15,567 nucleotides of DNA from an uncultured Mycoplasmatota bacterium (GCA_900557185.1 USRP01000025.1:1-15567), one strand, 5' to 3'. Counted from the first letter of the stretch, positions 7,452 to 14,506 are shown. Made by a program: numbers and translations. The notes: generated from the sequence alone by a model not told the origin.

Positions 7452-9047
7452 TTATTTTAAATGATAAGTATATGTTGTGTCATAAACTGATAATTTTAAA
7501 TCAATTTTAGAAGCATCTTTCACTTCACTTAACACTTCAACATATCCCTCATCTTTTAAAGAAACACGCTTTGGTCTTACTTCTTTTAAAGCAATATTTG
7601 TTTCTTTTTCTTTTCCATCAATGGTATAAACTAATTTCCCATATCTCTCTAGTAATTTTGCTAAAGATAGACTTTCTATCTTCGCGTCTTTTCCTAATTT
7701 AAATGTTCCGTTCACTTTTAAAATGTATTTTTCATATTCATCAACAGTAGGTGTTAAATACTCTGTAGAAGGAATACATTCATTATCACTGATACAGAAG
7801 TTGTATTTTAATTGGAATTTATCAACTATTTGAATTTGATTGATTTTCAAAGTACTACCTTGCAATATTGAATCTTCAAATTCAATTGTTTTTCCCAATT
7901 TAACTGCCTTTTCTTGTTTATTCCCCGTCAAATCAATTGGATTTAAAGCAATTCTTGTAATATCATATTCTCCTACTTCTGTTCCCTCATCAATATATTG
8001 GAATTGCATACTCTTTAACGTTTCTTTTTTTGGAATTTCGTAAATAAATAAATAATCATGTGGCTTTGTATCTAATGTTTCCCCATAATAAGCTTCCCCA
8101 AATTCTTCTAACAACTCAGCATTTTCATAATCACTATAGTATTTCTTTCCACCAACAACTAATACCGGTCTTGCTGTATCGAACTTTCTTTCCGTAGAAT
8201 ACCCATTCGTCACATTCATTGTCAGCAATACATAAGCATTATTTTTATCGATAACAGTTCCATTTCCAGCTTTATCTGTAATATAGCTTCCGGTTATTTG
8301 CATTGTAAAACCATTTGCGAAAAAAGAAGTATTTTCAGAAAGAGCTTTATTTTTAAAGGCAAATTGGTAAATTCCATATCCAAGCCCACCGACTACTATG
8401 ATTCCTAATACCACATTAATTAAAAATGTATTTTCTTTATATATATATCTTCCATGGCGAAGTTGACGGTTCCAACCACGTTTTAATTTATCTGTATCAA
8501 TTTCAATATTAATTTCAAATTCTTCACGGTCTTTTGCATCAATATTCAAATCTTCTAAATCTTGACCAAAATTAAACTTTTTAATATCAAATCCCGTTGC
8601 ACGTACAGCAAAGATAATTAATGTAAACCATTCTAGAATCATAACAGCTGTAATCAAATCTCTTACAAGTAAAGCGATACGAATATCTACTACTTGTATA
8701 TACATACTGTTTAAAATACCATTCGCATAATAAAAAACTCCTGTTGTAAATAAATAAGATATGATTGTAATAATATAAAACAACACCGGTTTTTTCTTAT
8801 AACGCATTAAATAAATAATCGCAATTGCAATAATAACAATTAAAAGAGGTAGAGCAATCGATACACCGCCCAATAAACTTTTAATCGTCGATTGCCCTAC
8901 AACACTTTCTACAGAGCTTGTATAAGTATTAAAAAAGTCTAATACATCACTCGTTTTATAAATTAAATATCCAATAACAAAACATACAAATAAGTGAATT
9001 ACCTTAAAGTATTTAATTAATAATGCATATGGTTTTCTTAAAATCAT
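7452..9047 (-). CDS. Multi-pass membrane protein with DUF4352-like outer domain
   Basis: This 531-residue protein has four N-terminal hydrophobic helices at about 15-32, 62-82, 87-108 and 124-148. A charged cytoplasmic stretch (150-205) and a fifth helix (207-229) follow, then about 300 residues that should lie outside. The outer part begins with a region like DUF4352 Ig-type domains: AYVLLTMNVTN, then PVLVVGGKKYYSD, then a KPHDYLFIYEIPK strand. A second beta-rich region (about 385-531) has the only two outer cysteines, C418 and C424, in a short loop that could form a disulfide. ATG is preceded by GAGGGCG. It heads a two-gene unit with the next exported protein (12-base gap). The role is unknown; membrane scaffolds that present an Ig-like domain would look like this. 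Confidence 0.88.
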   Translation of the reverse strand: MILRKPYALLIKYFKVIHLFVCFVIGYLIYKTSDVLDFFNTYTSSVESVVGQSTIKSLLGGVSIALPLLIVIIAIAIIYLMRYKKKPVLFYIITIISYLFTTGVFYYANGILNSMYIQVVDIRIALLVRDLITAVMILEWFTLIIFAVRATGFDIKKFNFGQDLEDLNIDAKDREEFEINIEIDTDKLKRGWNRQLRHGRYIYKENTFLINVVLGIIVVGGLGYGIYQFAFKNKALSENTSFFANGFTMQITGSYITDKAGNGTVIDKNNAYVLLTMNVTNGYSTERKFDTARPVLVVGGKKYYSDYENAELLEEFGEAYYGETLDTKPHDYLFIYEIPKKETLKSMQFQYIDEGTEVGEYDITRIALNPIDLTGNKQEKAVKLGKTIEFEDSILQGSTLKINQIQIVDKFQLKYNFCISDNECIPSTEYLTPTVDEYEKYILKVNGTFKLGKDAKIESLSLAKLLERYGKLVYTIDGKEKETNIALKEVRPKRVSLKDEGYVEVLSEVKDASKIDLKLSVYDTTYTYHLK

Positions 9048-9074
9048 AATTTCGCCCTCTTTTATTCTAATAAT

Positions 9075-9080
9075 AGTATA
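9075..9080 (-). promoter_or_regulatory. Possible -10 element for the DUF4352-like gene pair
   Basis: TATACT on the minus strand lies 28 bases upstream of the ATG at 9047, just after a terminator. The -35 region is only a T-run, so support is weak. A promoter is nevertheless expected here because the gene is cut off from its upstream neighbour. Confidence 0.35.
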
Positions 9081-9093
9081 GCTTAAATTCGTG

Positions 9094-9124
9094 AAAAAAA
9101 AAAGAGATTATTTTCTCTTTTTTT
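9094..9124 (-). terminator. Terminator of the thioredoxin/PH-like unit
   Basis: The arms AAAAAAAGAGA (9097-9107) and TCTCTTTTTTT (9114-9124) pair around a 6-base loop. On the minus strand the hairpin ends in ten Ts. The outer arm overlaps the TAA stop of the PH-like gene. Confidence 0.8.
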
Positions 9125-9569
9125 AAATTGCGCGGTTATTTAATGCCCCATATTTCTTTTTTTCTTCCATCATATATTCTGTAATATTTGTTTCAATTTC
9201 ATCAAGTGCGTCTTTTTGAATATTCGAAAGAGGAATATATTCTTTAACGGTATCGATATAGATACGTCCCCATATAATACCTGCTTTTACCTTTAAATCA
9301 TTAAACATATCTGGTGTAATTGCTGTAAAGAAATATCCAAAAATTAAACGTTTTTGTCCAATTAAAATTCTTTTATTTGTTAAAGCAATCACACAAGAAG
9401 TAATCACATCTAATGGATTATCATTTTTTTGTCCCACAAAAATATATTGTACTTCTTCTCCAGGGTTTAAATGATTTTCAATTACTTTCGCATGAGCATC
9501 TATTCGCCAAGCAATCGTAGCTGGATATCTTCTTTTAAACTCTTTCGCTCTTTCAGAAACAATAGACAT
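9123..9569 (-). CDS. Small PH-like domain protein
   Basis: This soluble protein of 148 residues resembles bacterial PH-like domain proteins. The core at about 35-115 has the usual pattern of an acidic GEEV start, the strand-turn VIALTNKRILIG (the LTNKR turn is typical), a second sheet and a closing helix (SNIQKDALDEIETNI). There is no signal peptide or membrane helix. Bacterial PH-like proteins are poorly understood and are often membrane- or stress-associated. The ATG at 9569 is preferred: the GAGGAG ribosome site, which also encodes the last two Glu codons of the gene before it, is 11 bases upstream. An in-frame GTG at 9578 would lie only 2 bases after it. The gap to the preceding thioredoxin-like gene is 8 bases, so they form one operon. 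Confidence 0.8.
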   Translation of the reverse strand: MSIVSERAKEFKRRYPATIAWRIDAHAKVIENHLNPGEEVQYIFVGQKNDNPLDVITSCVIALTNKRILIGQKRLIFGYFFTAITPDMFNDLKVKAGIIWGRIYIDTVKEYIPLSNIQKDALDEIETNITEYMMEEKKKYGALNNRAI

Positions 9570-9577
9570 AAGTATCA

Positions 9578-10384
9578 CTACTCCTCAATAAAGCCATTTT
9601 CTTTAAAGAAATTCAACATTGCTTCCTCACTTTCAAACCCTTCAAGGGAAGCAAGTACTTTTTTATTTTGTACAACAATTGTTAATGGAGTCCCAAATCC
9701 ATTTTCTAATATATCGAGTGATTTTGTCATACTTGTTTGATCTTCTGTTGATAAATCAGTAATATTTAAATAATTAATCGTAATATTATATTCTTTTGCA
9801 ATGTCATTTAATACTGGTCTTGCTTCTTCACAATGTGAACATCCTGTTTGAGCAAATATAACGATTTGTTTTTCATCTCCATTAATAATATCTTGATATT
9901 GTGAATAATCGATTTTATTCAAGTTAGCATCATCAGCTTCATATACAGCATCTTCAGCAATAATTTTATTTGACTGTAAAAACTTAAATAACCCTTCTGC
10001 ATCTGTATATCCTGGTTGAACAGCCACTTTCTTTCCATCTTTCACAATCGCAAGAGTTGGAGTTCCAAATGAATCAGGATCAATTTCTAACATATCTAAT
10101 ACCTTTGTTAAATTAGTATTTGATAATTCATCAGTATTTAAATAATAATATCCAAATTCATATTTATCACTTGCGTCTTCTAAAATTGGCGTAAATTGTT
10201 GACAATAAGAACAAGTTGGTCTACCTAAATAAATAAGTTCTCCCTCTTTTGTGTCCATCAACTTATCAATTTCATCAATTGTCTTTTCTTGTGCTTGTGA
10301 ACCTACAACACTTGATACAACGATTGCTAACACAACAACGACAACTACACCTAAAACGGCTAACAATTTTTTATTTTCGTTCAT
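9578..10384 (-). CDS. Membrane-anchored protein with two thioredoxin folds
   Basis: From the ATG at 10384 this protein has 268 residues: a basic N-terminus (MNENKK), one hydrophobic helix at about 7-28 and two tandem thioredoxin-like domains outside. Domain 1 (about 45-138) has the active-site CSYC at 58-61 and the cis-proline GTPT at about 107-110. Domain 2 (about 160-268) has CSHC at 182-185 and GTPL at 231-234. The second pair, with His between the cysteines, resembles oxidising DsbA-type sites (CPHC in DsbA). Likely jobs are making, reducing or shuffling disulfides in exported proteins. The ATG has AGGTG 6 bases upstream; an in-frame GTG at 10393 lies inside that ribosome site and is less likely. 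Single-domain Trx proteins are the rule, so the double form is noteworthy. It is cotranscribed with the PH-like gene. Confidence 0.9.
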   Translation of the reverse strand: MNENKKLLAVLGVVVVVVLAIVVSSVVGSQAQEKTIDEIDKLMDTKEGELIYLGRPTCSYCQQFTPILEDASDKYEFGYYYLNTDELSNTNLTKVLDMLEIDPDSFGTPTLAIVKDGKKVAVQPGYTDAEGLFKFLQSNKIIAEDAVYEADDANLNKIDYSQYQDIINGDEKQIVIFAQTGCSHCEEARPVLNDIAKEYNITINYLNITDLSTEDQTSMTKSLDILENGFGTPLTIVVQNKKVLASLEGFESEEAMLNFFKENGFIEE

Positions 10385-10413
10385 ATCATACACCTGTACT
10401 TTCTATTGTATTT

Positions 10414-10433
10414 GAAAACATTTCCATGTTTTC
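10414..10433. promoter_or_regulatory. Perfect inverted repeat in the leader of the double-thioredoxin gene
   Basis: GAAAACAT, TTCC, ATGTTTTC form an 8-base perfect inverted repeat with a 4-base centre. It sits between the candidate -10 (10449-10444) and the start codon, where a repressor site or a 5' hairpin would act. It matches no regulator box that I recognise. Confidence 0.5.
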
Positions 10434-10443
10434 TTACTATATT

Positions 10444-10473
10444 ATTCTATCATTTATTAAATTAATAAGTAAA
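10444..10473 (-). promoter_or_regulatory. Candidate promoter of the thioredoxin/PH-like unit
   Basis: On the minus strand TTTACT (10473-10468) is followed after 18 bases by TAGAAT (10449-10444). This places transcription start near 10437, just before the inverted repeat. Confidence 0.4.
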
Positions 10474-10567
10474 TAGATATGATGAAATATTAACAAATTA
10501 ATGATAATATCTTATTAATTTTTGGCCTAGAAAAAGAAAGAATAATGATGCATTTGTATTATAATGA

Positions 10568-10595
10568 TTGCTTTTTAACTTCTTTTCTTTATAAT
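10568..10595 (+). promoter_or_regulatory. Candidate promoter of the two small plus-strand genes
   Basis: TTGCTT at 10568-10573, a 16-base spacer and a perfect TATAAT at 10590-10595. The first start codon is about 27 bases downstream. A second TATAAT at 10560-10565 lacks a usable -35. Confidence 0.5.
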
Positions 10596-10621
10596 AACGA
10601 CTACAGAAAGAAGTGGGGACA

Positions 10622-10813
10622 ATGAATAAAGCCGAGAAAACAGAATGGTTAAAGAAAATAAGACTAACAAAATACGCTAGTTTAAAATTAAAAAGTCAGA
10701 AAACAAAAAATGATATGGAACTAATGACAGCAATAGAACAAACTCTTTTAGATATGGGAATAGGTTATGATGAAATAAATTACTATTGTAATTACTTCAA
10801 TCAAGATAACTAA
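10622..10813 (+). CDS. Small hypothetical protein
   Basis: This 63-residue protein is not recognised. It is basic and helical in its first half (KTEWLKKIRLTK, then many Lys), and acidic to aromatic at the end (GYDEINYYCNYF), with no signal or membrane segment. The ATG at 10622 lies just after GGGGAC. An in-frame GTG at 10613 is inside that purine-rich stretch, so the ATG is preferred. It has its own likely promoter and runs against all neighbouring genes. A short DNA-binding or phage-type regulator would fit the composition, but nothing in the sequence proves it. Confidence 0.6.
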   Translation: MNKAEKTEWLKKIRLTKYASLKLKSQKTKNDMELMTAIEQTLLDMGIGYDEINYYCNYFNQDN

Positions 10814-10821
10814 AAAAAAGA

Positions 10822-10839
10822 ATTGCATTGAAATGCAAT
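10822..10839. repeat. Inverted repeat over the start of the second small gene
   Basis: ATTGCATT and AATGCAAT form a perfect 8-base inverted repeat around GA. In RNA it can fold as a 7-bp stem with a TGAA loop. The TTG start codon at 10828 lies within it. It is not followed by a clear U-tract, so a terminator role is doubtful. Confidence 0.5.
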
Positions 10840-11079
10840 GAAATTTTTGATGACATCGTAACTAAAATGGAATCATCAAAAGAAAAGACAATTAATACAA
10901 ATATCTTTCCAGAAATTTATTTTAAAATTCAAGAAATCATCACCATGGATAGTGAGCTTGCAGTTACTCTATTAAAAGAGGCTGAACGCCAAGCACACAT
11001 AGAACATGTAATATTTATGAACACCGATAGAGAAGGGAATGATTGTGAAAATTATACATATTATTTTCCCAAAAAATAA
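10828..11079 (+). CDS. Small hypothetical protein, TTG start likely
   Basis: This protein has 83 residues from TTG at 10828, or 70 from the in-frame ATG at 10867, and is of unknown family. The middle part looks helical (SELAVTLLKEAERQAHIEHVI is the clearest stretch), with a short aromatic end (NYTYYFPKK). Codon use looks like that of the other genes, which argues for a real gene. An in-frame stop at 10807 limits the start to TTG, the ATG or a rare ATT. Neither main start has a good ribosome site. It lies 14 bases after the stop of the other small gene and is presumably cotranscribed. The inverted repeat over its start may limit translation. Confidence 0.5.
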   Translation: MKCNEIFDDIVTKMESSKEKTINTNIFPEIYFKIQEIITMDSELAVTLLKEAERQAHIEHVIFMNTDREGNDCENYTYYFPKK

Positions 11080-11108
11080 TTTTTATATTATTCATAATTA
11101 ACTTGTCC

Positions 11109-11192
11109 AGAAGGGATGAAAGCTAAGCTCTCGAACGAGAATAGATATACATTTATATATTTAAAGTTCCTTTACTCCCAAGGCAACTTCTC
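11109..11192 (+). ncRNA. Possible structured RNA between the small genes and secA
   Basis: The stretch between two converging units can fold as follows: AGAA (11109-11112) with TTCT (11189-11192), GGGA (11113-11116) with TCCC (11177-11180), AAAG (11119-11122) with CTTT (11171-11174), and an inner hairpin TCTC/GAGA at 11129-11140. It also has more G and C than its surroundings. It matches no riboswitch or small RNA family that I know. It could be the 3' end of the small-gene transcript or an independent RNA. Strand is uncertain. Confidence 0.25.
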
Positions 11193-11271
11193 TCTAATTT
11201 ATTTCTTCTATTATTTTCAATTTTTTATAAATAATTTAGTAAAACAATTGAATTATTATTAATATAGTAAC

Positions 11272-11311
11272 AAAAAAATTAGCAAATGAATGCTAACTTT
11301 TTTATTTTTTT
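11272..11311. terminator. Bidirectional terminator between secA and the plus-strand genes
   Basis: TTAGCA (11279-11284) and TGCTAA (11291-11296) pair around a 6-base loop. Seven As lie to the left and two T-runs to the right. Read leftwards it ends secA; read rightwards it ends the small plus-strand unit. Confidence 0.85.
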
Positions 11312-11317
11312 GATTTT

Positions 11318-11334
11318 GTAAACCTACGTAAACC
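11318..11334. repeat. Short direct repeat GTAAACC x2
   Basis: GTAAACC, TAC, GTAAACC, between the terminator and the secA stop codon. It is too short to call an attachment site, and no integrase is near. Confidence 0.3.
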
Positions 11335-11340
11335 ATTATT

Positions 11341-13839
11341 TTATACATTTTTTCCACAACATTGTTTATATTTCTTACCAGAGCCACAAGGACATGGATC
11401 ATTTCTACCAATTTTCTTTGTTCTTTTTGGAGTTTTCTTCTTTTCTTTTGTAGAATCTTCAACAGCTTCTCCTTTAGCCACTTGCTTACGTTCAATATTC
11501 TGACGAATTTCAGCACGTAGTAAGTAAATCGTTGTTTCTCTATCAATTGTATATGTCATTTCATCAAACAATTGGTATCCTTCTTTTGTATATGCTTGTA
11601 GTGGATCTACTTGTGCATAACTACGTAAATAAATTCCTTCTCTTAAATGTGACATAGTATTAATATGATCCATCCAGTGTGTATCAATCACTCTTAGTGT
11701 AATTGCTTTTTCAAATTCATTTCTAACTTCTTCTGGAATTTGATTCATCTTTTCTTCATACTCTGCTACAACACGTGCATAAATATAAGAAATAATTTCT
11801 TCTGTATCCATTTCCACAATTGCTTCTTTTTTCATGTCATTCTTTAAGAAATTTTCATTAACGGTTTCTAAAATTTCATCAATATCTTTTTCTGATAGAT
11901 GTTTTTCGTCCACTAAATGATCTTCTACTAAATCAGCAATTGTATTTTTAAATGTATTTAATGTTTCTTCATGAATACTTTCATTATCTAAAATATCATT
12001 ACGTCTTGCATAAATAATTTCACGTTGTTGATTAATAACATCATCATATTTTAAAAGTGTCTTACGAATATCAAAGTTATTTCCTTCAACACGTTTTTGA
12101 GCTGTTTCGATAGAATTTGATAACATTTTATTGCGAATTGATTGGTCCCCATCAAATCCGACACGAGCAAGTAAATCTTTTGCTCTATCAGTACCAAAAC
12201 GAACCATCAAATCATCTTCAAATGATACGCAGAATTGAGAGAATCCTGGATCTCCTTGACGTCCTGAACGTCCTCTTAATTGGTTATCAATACGTCTTGA
12301 TTCATGACGTTCTGTTCCGATAACACATAATCCACCAAGTTCTTTTACACCTTCACCTAATTTAATATCGGTACCACGACCAGCCATATTGGTTGCAATT
12401 GTAACAGCACCTCTTTGACCAGCGTTTGCGATAATCTCTGCTTCACGAGCATTATTTTTCGCGTTTAATACCTCATGAGGAATATGTAACTTTTTCAACA
12501 TAGAACTAATTAATTCACTTGTTTCAACAGCAATTGTACCTACCAATACTGGTTGTCCTTGTTCGTGACGTTCCTTAATTTCACTCACAATCGCTTTATA
12601 CTTTCCTTCTTTTGTTGCAAAAATTAAATCTTCATAATCTTTACGAATAACTGGTTTATTCGTTGGAATACGAATAACATACATATTATAAATATCTCTG
12701 AATTCCTCTTCCTCAGTTTTAGCTGTACCTGTCATACCTGATAGCTTACGATACATACGGAATAGATTTTGGAATGTGATTGTTGCTAAAGTTTTTGTTT
12801 CTTCTTGAATTTCTACGCCTTCTTTAGCTTCAATTGCCTGGTGTAATCCATCAGAGTAAGTTCTTCCTTCCATCAAACGACCAGTAAATTGATCTACAAT
12901 AACAACTTTTCCATCTTTTACAATGTAATCAAAACCATTTTTCATTGCATAATTGGCACGTAATGCTTGATTAATAAAATGTACTAAATTTGTATTTTTT
13001 AAATCATATAGGTTTTCCACTTTAAAGGCTTTCTCAGCATCGATAATTCCTTTTTCATCCAAAGATACTGCCTTTGTCTTTTCATCGTAAATATAACCGT
13101 CATTTTCTTTTAGTTTTTTTACAAAACGGTCAGTATCACGATACAAATTTGCAGATTTCATAAATCCACCAGAAATAATTAATGGTGTTCTCGCTTCATC
13201 AATTAAAACAGAGTCAACCTCATCGATAATAGCAAAATTCAATTTTCGTTGTACACGATCTTTCGCATTCACTACCATATTATCTCTTAAGTAGTCAAAA
13301 CCAACTTCGTTATTTGTTGAATACATAACATCACAATTATATGCATCACGTTTTTCTTGAGGAGATAACTCTCTATAGTTTACTCCAACAGTTAATCCTA
13401 AGAAACGATAAATGTTTCCCATCCATTCTGCATCACGACCAGCTAAATATTCATTAACAGTAATAATGTGTACACCATTTCCTGCTAGTGCGTTTAAATA
13501 AGCAGGCATAGTAGAAGTTAATGTCTTTCCTTCACCAGTCTTCATTTCCGCAATATTTCCATAGTGAATTGCTAAACCACCTAAAATTTGAACATAGTAT
13601 GGTTTTTCTCCAATCACACGATATGCTGCTTCACGAGCTGTAGCAAAAGCTTCTACTAAAATATCTTCTAATGTCTCACCATTTGCCAATCTCTCTTTAA
13701 ATTCCTCTGTTTTCCCCTTTAACGTTTCATCAGATAGTTCGCTATATTCTTTTTCTAAAGCATCTACTTTATCCGCAATTTTTTTGAAACGTTCTAATTC
13801 TTTATATTCGTGATCAAAAATTTTCTTAAAAAATTTCAC
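11341..13839 (-). CDS. secA: SecA, preprotein translocase ATPase
   Basis: SecA is the motor that drives unfolded preproteins through the SecYEG channel at the membrane. Numbered from the in-frame ATG at 13848, the landmarks are: Walker A MKTGEGKT at 102-109; DEVD at 209-212 followed by LIDEARTPLIISG; the second nucleotide-binding part with ATNMAGRGTDIKLG at 485-498 and QLRGRSGRQGDPG at 523-535; the scaffold region with THWMDHI at 723-729; and a C-terminal SEC-C zinc motif, NDPCPCGSGKKYKQCC at 816-831. Length (832-835) is normal for Bacillota. The GTG at 13839 is preferred because AGGAAGG sits 9 bases upstream, whereas the ATG at 13848 touches that site directly; the product then begins MKFFKKIF, like other SecAs. 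A terminator follows, and prfB, next in B. subtilis, is absent. This SecA would export the signal-peptide proteins encoded further left. Confidence 0.98.
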   Translation of the reverse strand: MKFFKKIFDHEYKELERFKKIADKVDALEKEYSELSDETLKGKTEEFKERLANGETLEDILVEAFATAREAAYRVIGEKPYYVQILGGLAIHYGNIAEMKTGEGKTLTSTMPAYLNALAGNGVHIITVNEYLAGRDAEWMGNIYRFLGLTVGVNYRELSPQEKRDAYNCDVMYSTNNEVGFDYLRDNMVVNAKDRVQRKLNFAIIDEVDSVLIDEARTPLIISGGFMKSANLYRDTDRFVKKLKENDGYIYDEKTKAVSLDEKGIIDAEKAFKVENLYDLKNTNLVHFINQALRANYAMKNGFDYIVKDGKVVIVDQFTGRLMEGRTYSDGLHQAIEAKEGVEIQEETKTLATITFQNLFRMYRKLSGMTGTAKTEEEEFRDIYNMYVIRIPTNKPVIRKDYEDLIFATKEGKYKAIVSEIKERHEQGQPVLVGTIAVETSELISSMLKKLHIPHEVLNAKNNAREAEIIANAGQRGAVTIATNMAGRGTDIKLGEGVKELGGLCVIGTERHESRRIDNQLRGRSGRQGDPGFSQFCVSFEDDLMVRFGTDRAKDLLARVGFDGDQSIRNKMLSNSIETAQKRVEGNNFDIRKTLLKYDDVINQQREIIYARRNDILDNESIHEETLNTFKNTIADLVEDHLVDEKHLSEKDIDEILETVNENFLKNDMKKEAIVEMDTEEIISYIYARVVAEYEEKMNQIPEEVRNEFEKAITLRVIDTHWMDHINTMSHLREGIYLRSYAQVDPLQAYTKEGYQLFDEMTYTIDRETTIYLLRAEIRQNIERKQVAKGEAVEDSTKEKKKTPKRTKKIGRNDPCPCGSGKKYKQCCGKNV

Positions 13840-13899
13840 ACGGATCATCCTTCCTATTCATATAACACCACTTATTTTACCAAATTTTTGAGAAAAATC

Positions 13900-13915
13900 A
13901 TAGCCTTTCGGCCAT
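13900..13915 (-). terminator. GNRA-loop hairpin upstream of secA
   Basis: On the minus strand ATGGCC, GAAA, GGCTAT gives a 6-bp stem (one G-U) with a GAAA tetraloop, followed by GATTTTT. It may be a backup terminator for hpf or a leader element of secA, depending on where secA transcription starts. No clear secA promoter was found. Confidence 0.45.
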
Positions 13916-13922
13916 ATATTAT

Positions 13923-13945
13923 AAAAAAAGAGCAATCATGCTCTT
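13923..13945 (-). terminator. Terminator of hpf
   Basis: AAGAGCA (13928-13934) pairs with TGCTCTT (13939-13945) around ATCA. Reading leftwards seven Ts follow. The TAA stop codon of hpf overlaps the stem. Confidence 0.85.
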
Positions 13946-14477
13946 AATTTGTTTCAATAATTCCATAATTTCCATCTTTACGTTTATAAAGAATACATAC
14001 ATTCTCTGCATTGACATCTTTATATACGAAGAATTCATGTCCTAACAATTCCATTTGTAAGATAGCTTCTTCTTCGTCCATTGGTTTCATTTCTAATTTT
14101 TTTCTTTTTACCACTTTATTATTAGCTAGTTCTTGTTTATCTACCTCAAAAGATATATTAAAATCAACAAGATTTGGTTTTACTGGTTTCTTATTCATTC
14201 TCGTCTTATTTTTTCTAATTTGACGCTCTAACTTATCACACACCAAATCAATTGCTGCATATAAATCTTTATCCCTTTCTTCTCTTCTTAAAATAATTTT
14301 ACGTACTGGAATAGTTACTTCTACAATTTGGTCTAAACCTGAAATTCGCACTTGTACATGTGCTGTGATTTCATCTGGCTTTTCGAAGTACTTATCTAAC
14401 CTTCCCAGCTTTTCTTCAATGTAAGATTTGATCGGTTTAGTAATTTTTACTTTACTACCATGAATATTAAATTTCAT
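13944..14477 (-). CDS. hpf: Long-form ribosome hibernation promoting factor
   Basis: This 177-residue protein of the HPF/RaiA family binds the small ribosomal subunit and pairs 70S ribosomes into inactive 100S dimers in slow growth. Residues 1-95 form the S30AE domain (IHGSKVKITKPIKSYIEEKL at the start, LYAAIDLVCDKLERQIRKNK at the end). Residues about 122-177 form the C-terminal dimerisation domain that marks the long form (VVKRKKLEMKPMDEEEAILQ, then YKRKDGNYGIIE). A basic linker joins the two. ATG has GGAGG 4 bases upstream. hpf directly before secA is the same order as in Bacillus subtilis (yvyD-secA), but each gene here seems to have its own transcript because a terminator separates them. 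Confidence 0.97.
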   Translation of the reverse strand: MKFNIHGSKVKITKPIKSYIEEKLGRLDKYFEKPDEITAHVQVRISGLDQIVEVTIPVRKIILRREERDKDLYAAIDLVCDKLERQIRKNKTRMNKKPVKPNLVDFNISFEVDKQELANNKVVKRKKLEMKPMDEEEAILQMELLGHEFFVYKDVNAENVCILYKRKDGNYGIIETN

Positions 14478-14506
14478 ATATCCTCCATCCTTTCTCTTAC
14501 ACCTTC

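Noticed and set aside
11318..11334. Direct repeat as an integration attachment site for the plus-strand gene pair
   Set aside because: Only 7 bases per copy, the copies are adjacent and do not flank the genes, and no integrase or transposase is present.
11259..11546. Minus-strand ORF of 95 codons at the end of secA
   Set aside because: It overlaps the conserved SEC-C coding region in another frame and runs through the terminator.
13944..14477. Arginine codon reassignment, known from some uncultured Bacilli
   Set aside because: In hpf an AGG codon stands at R68 in the REERDK stretch, where related hibernation factors have Arg, so AGG reads normally here. Other Arg codons seen in conserved SecA motifs are CGT, also normal.
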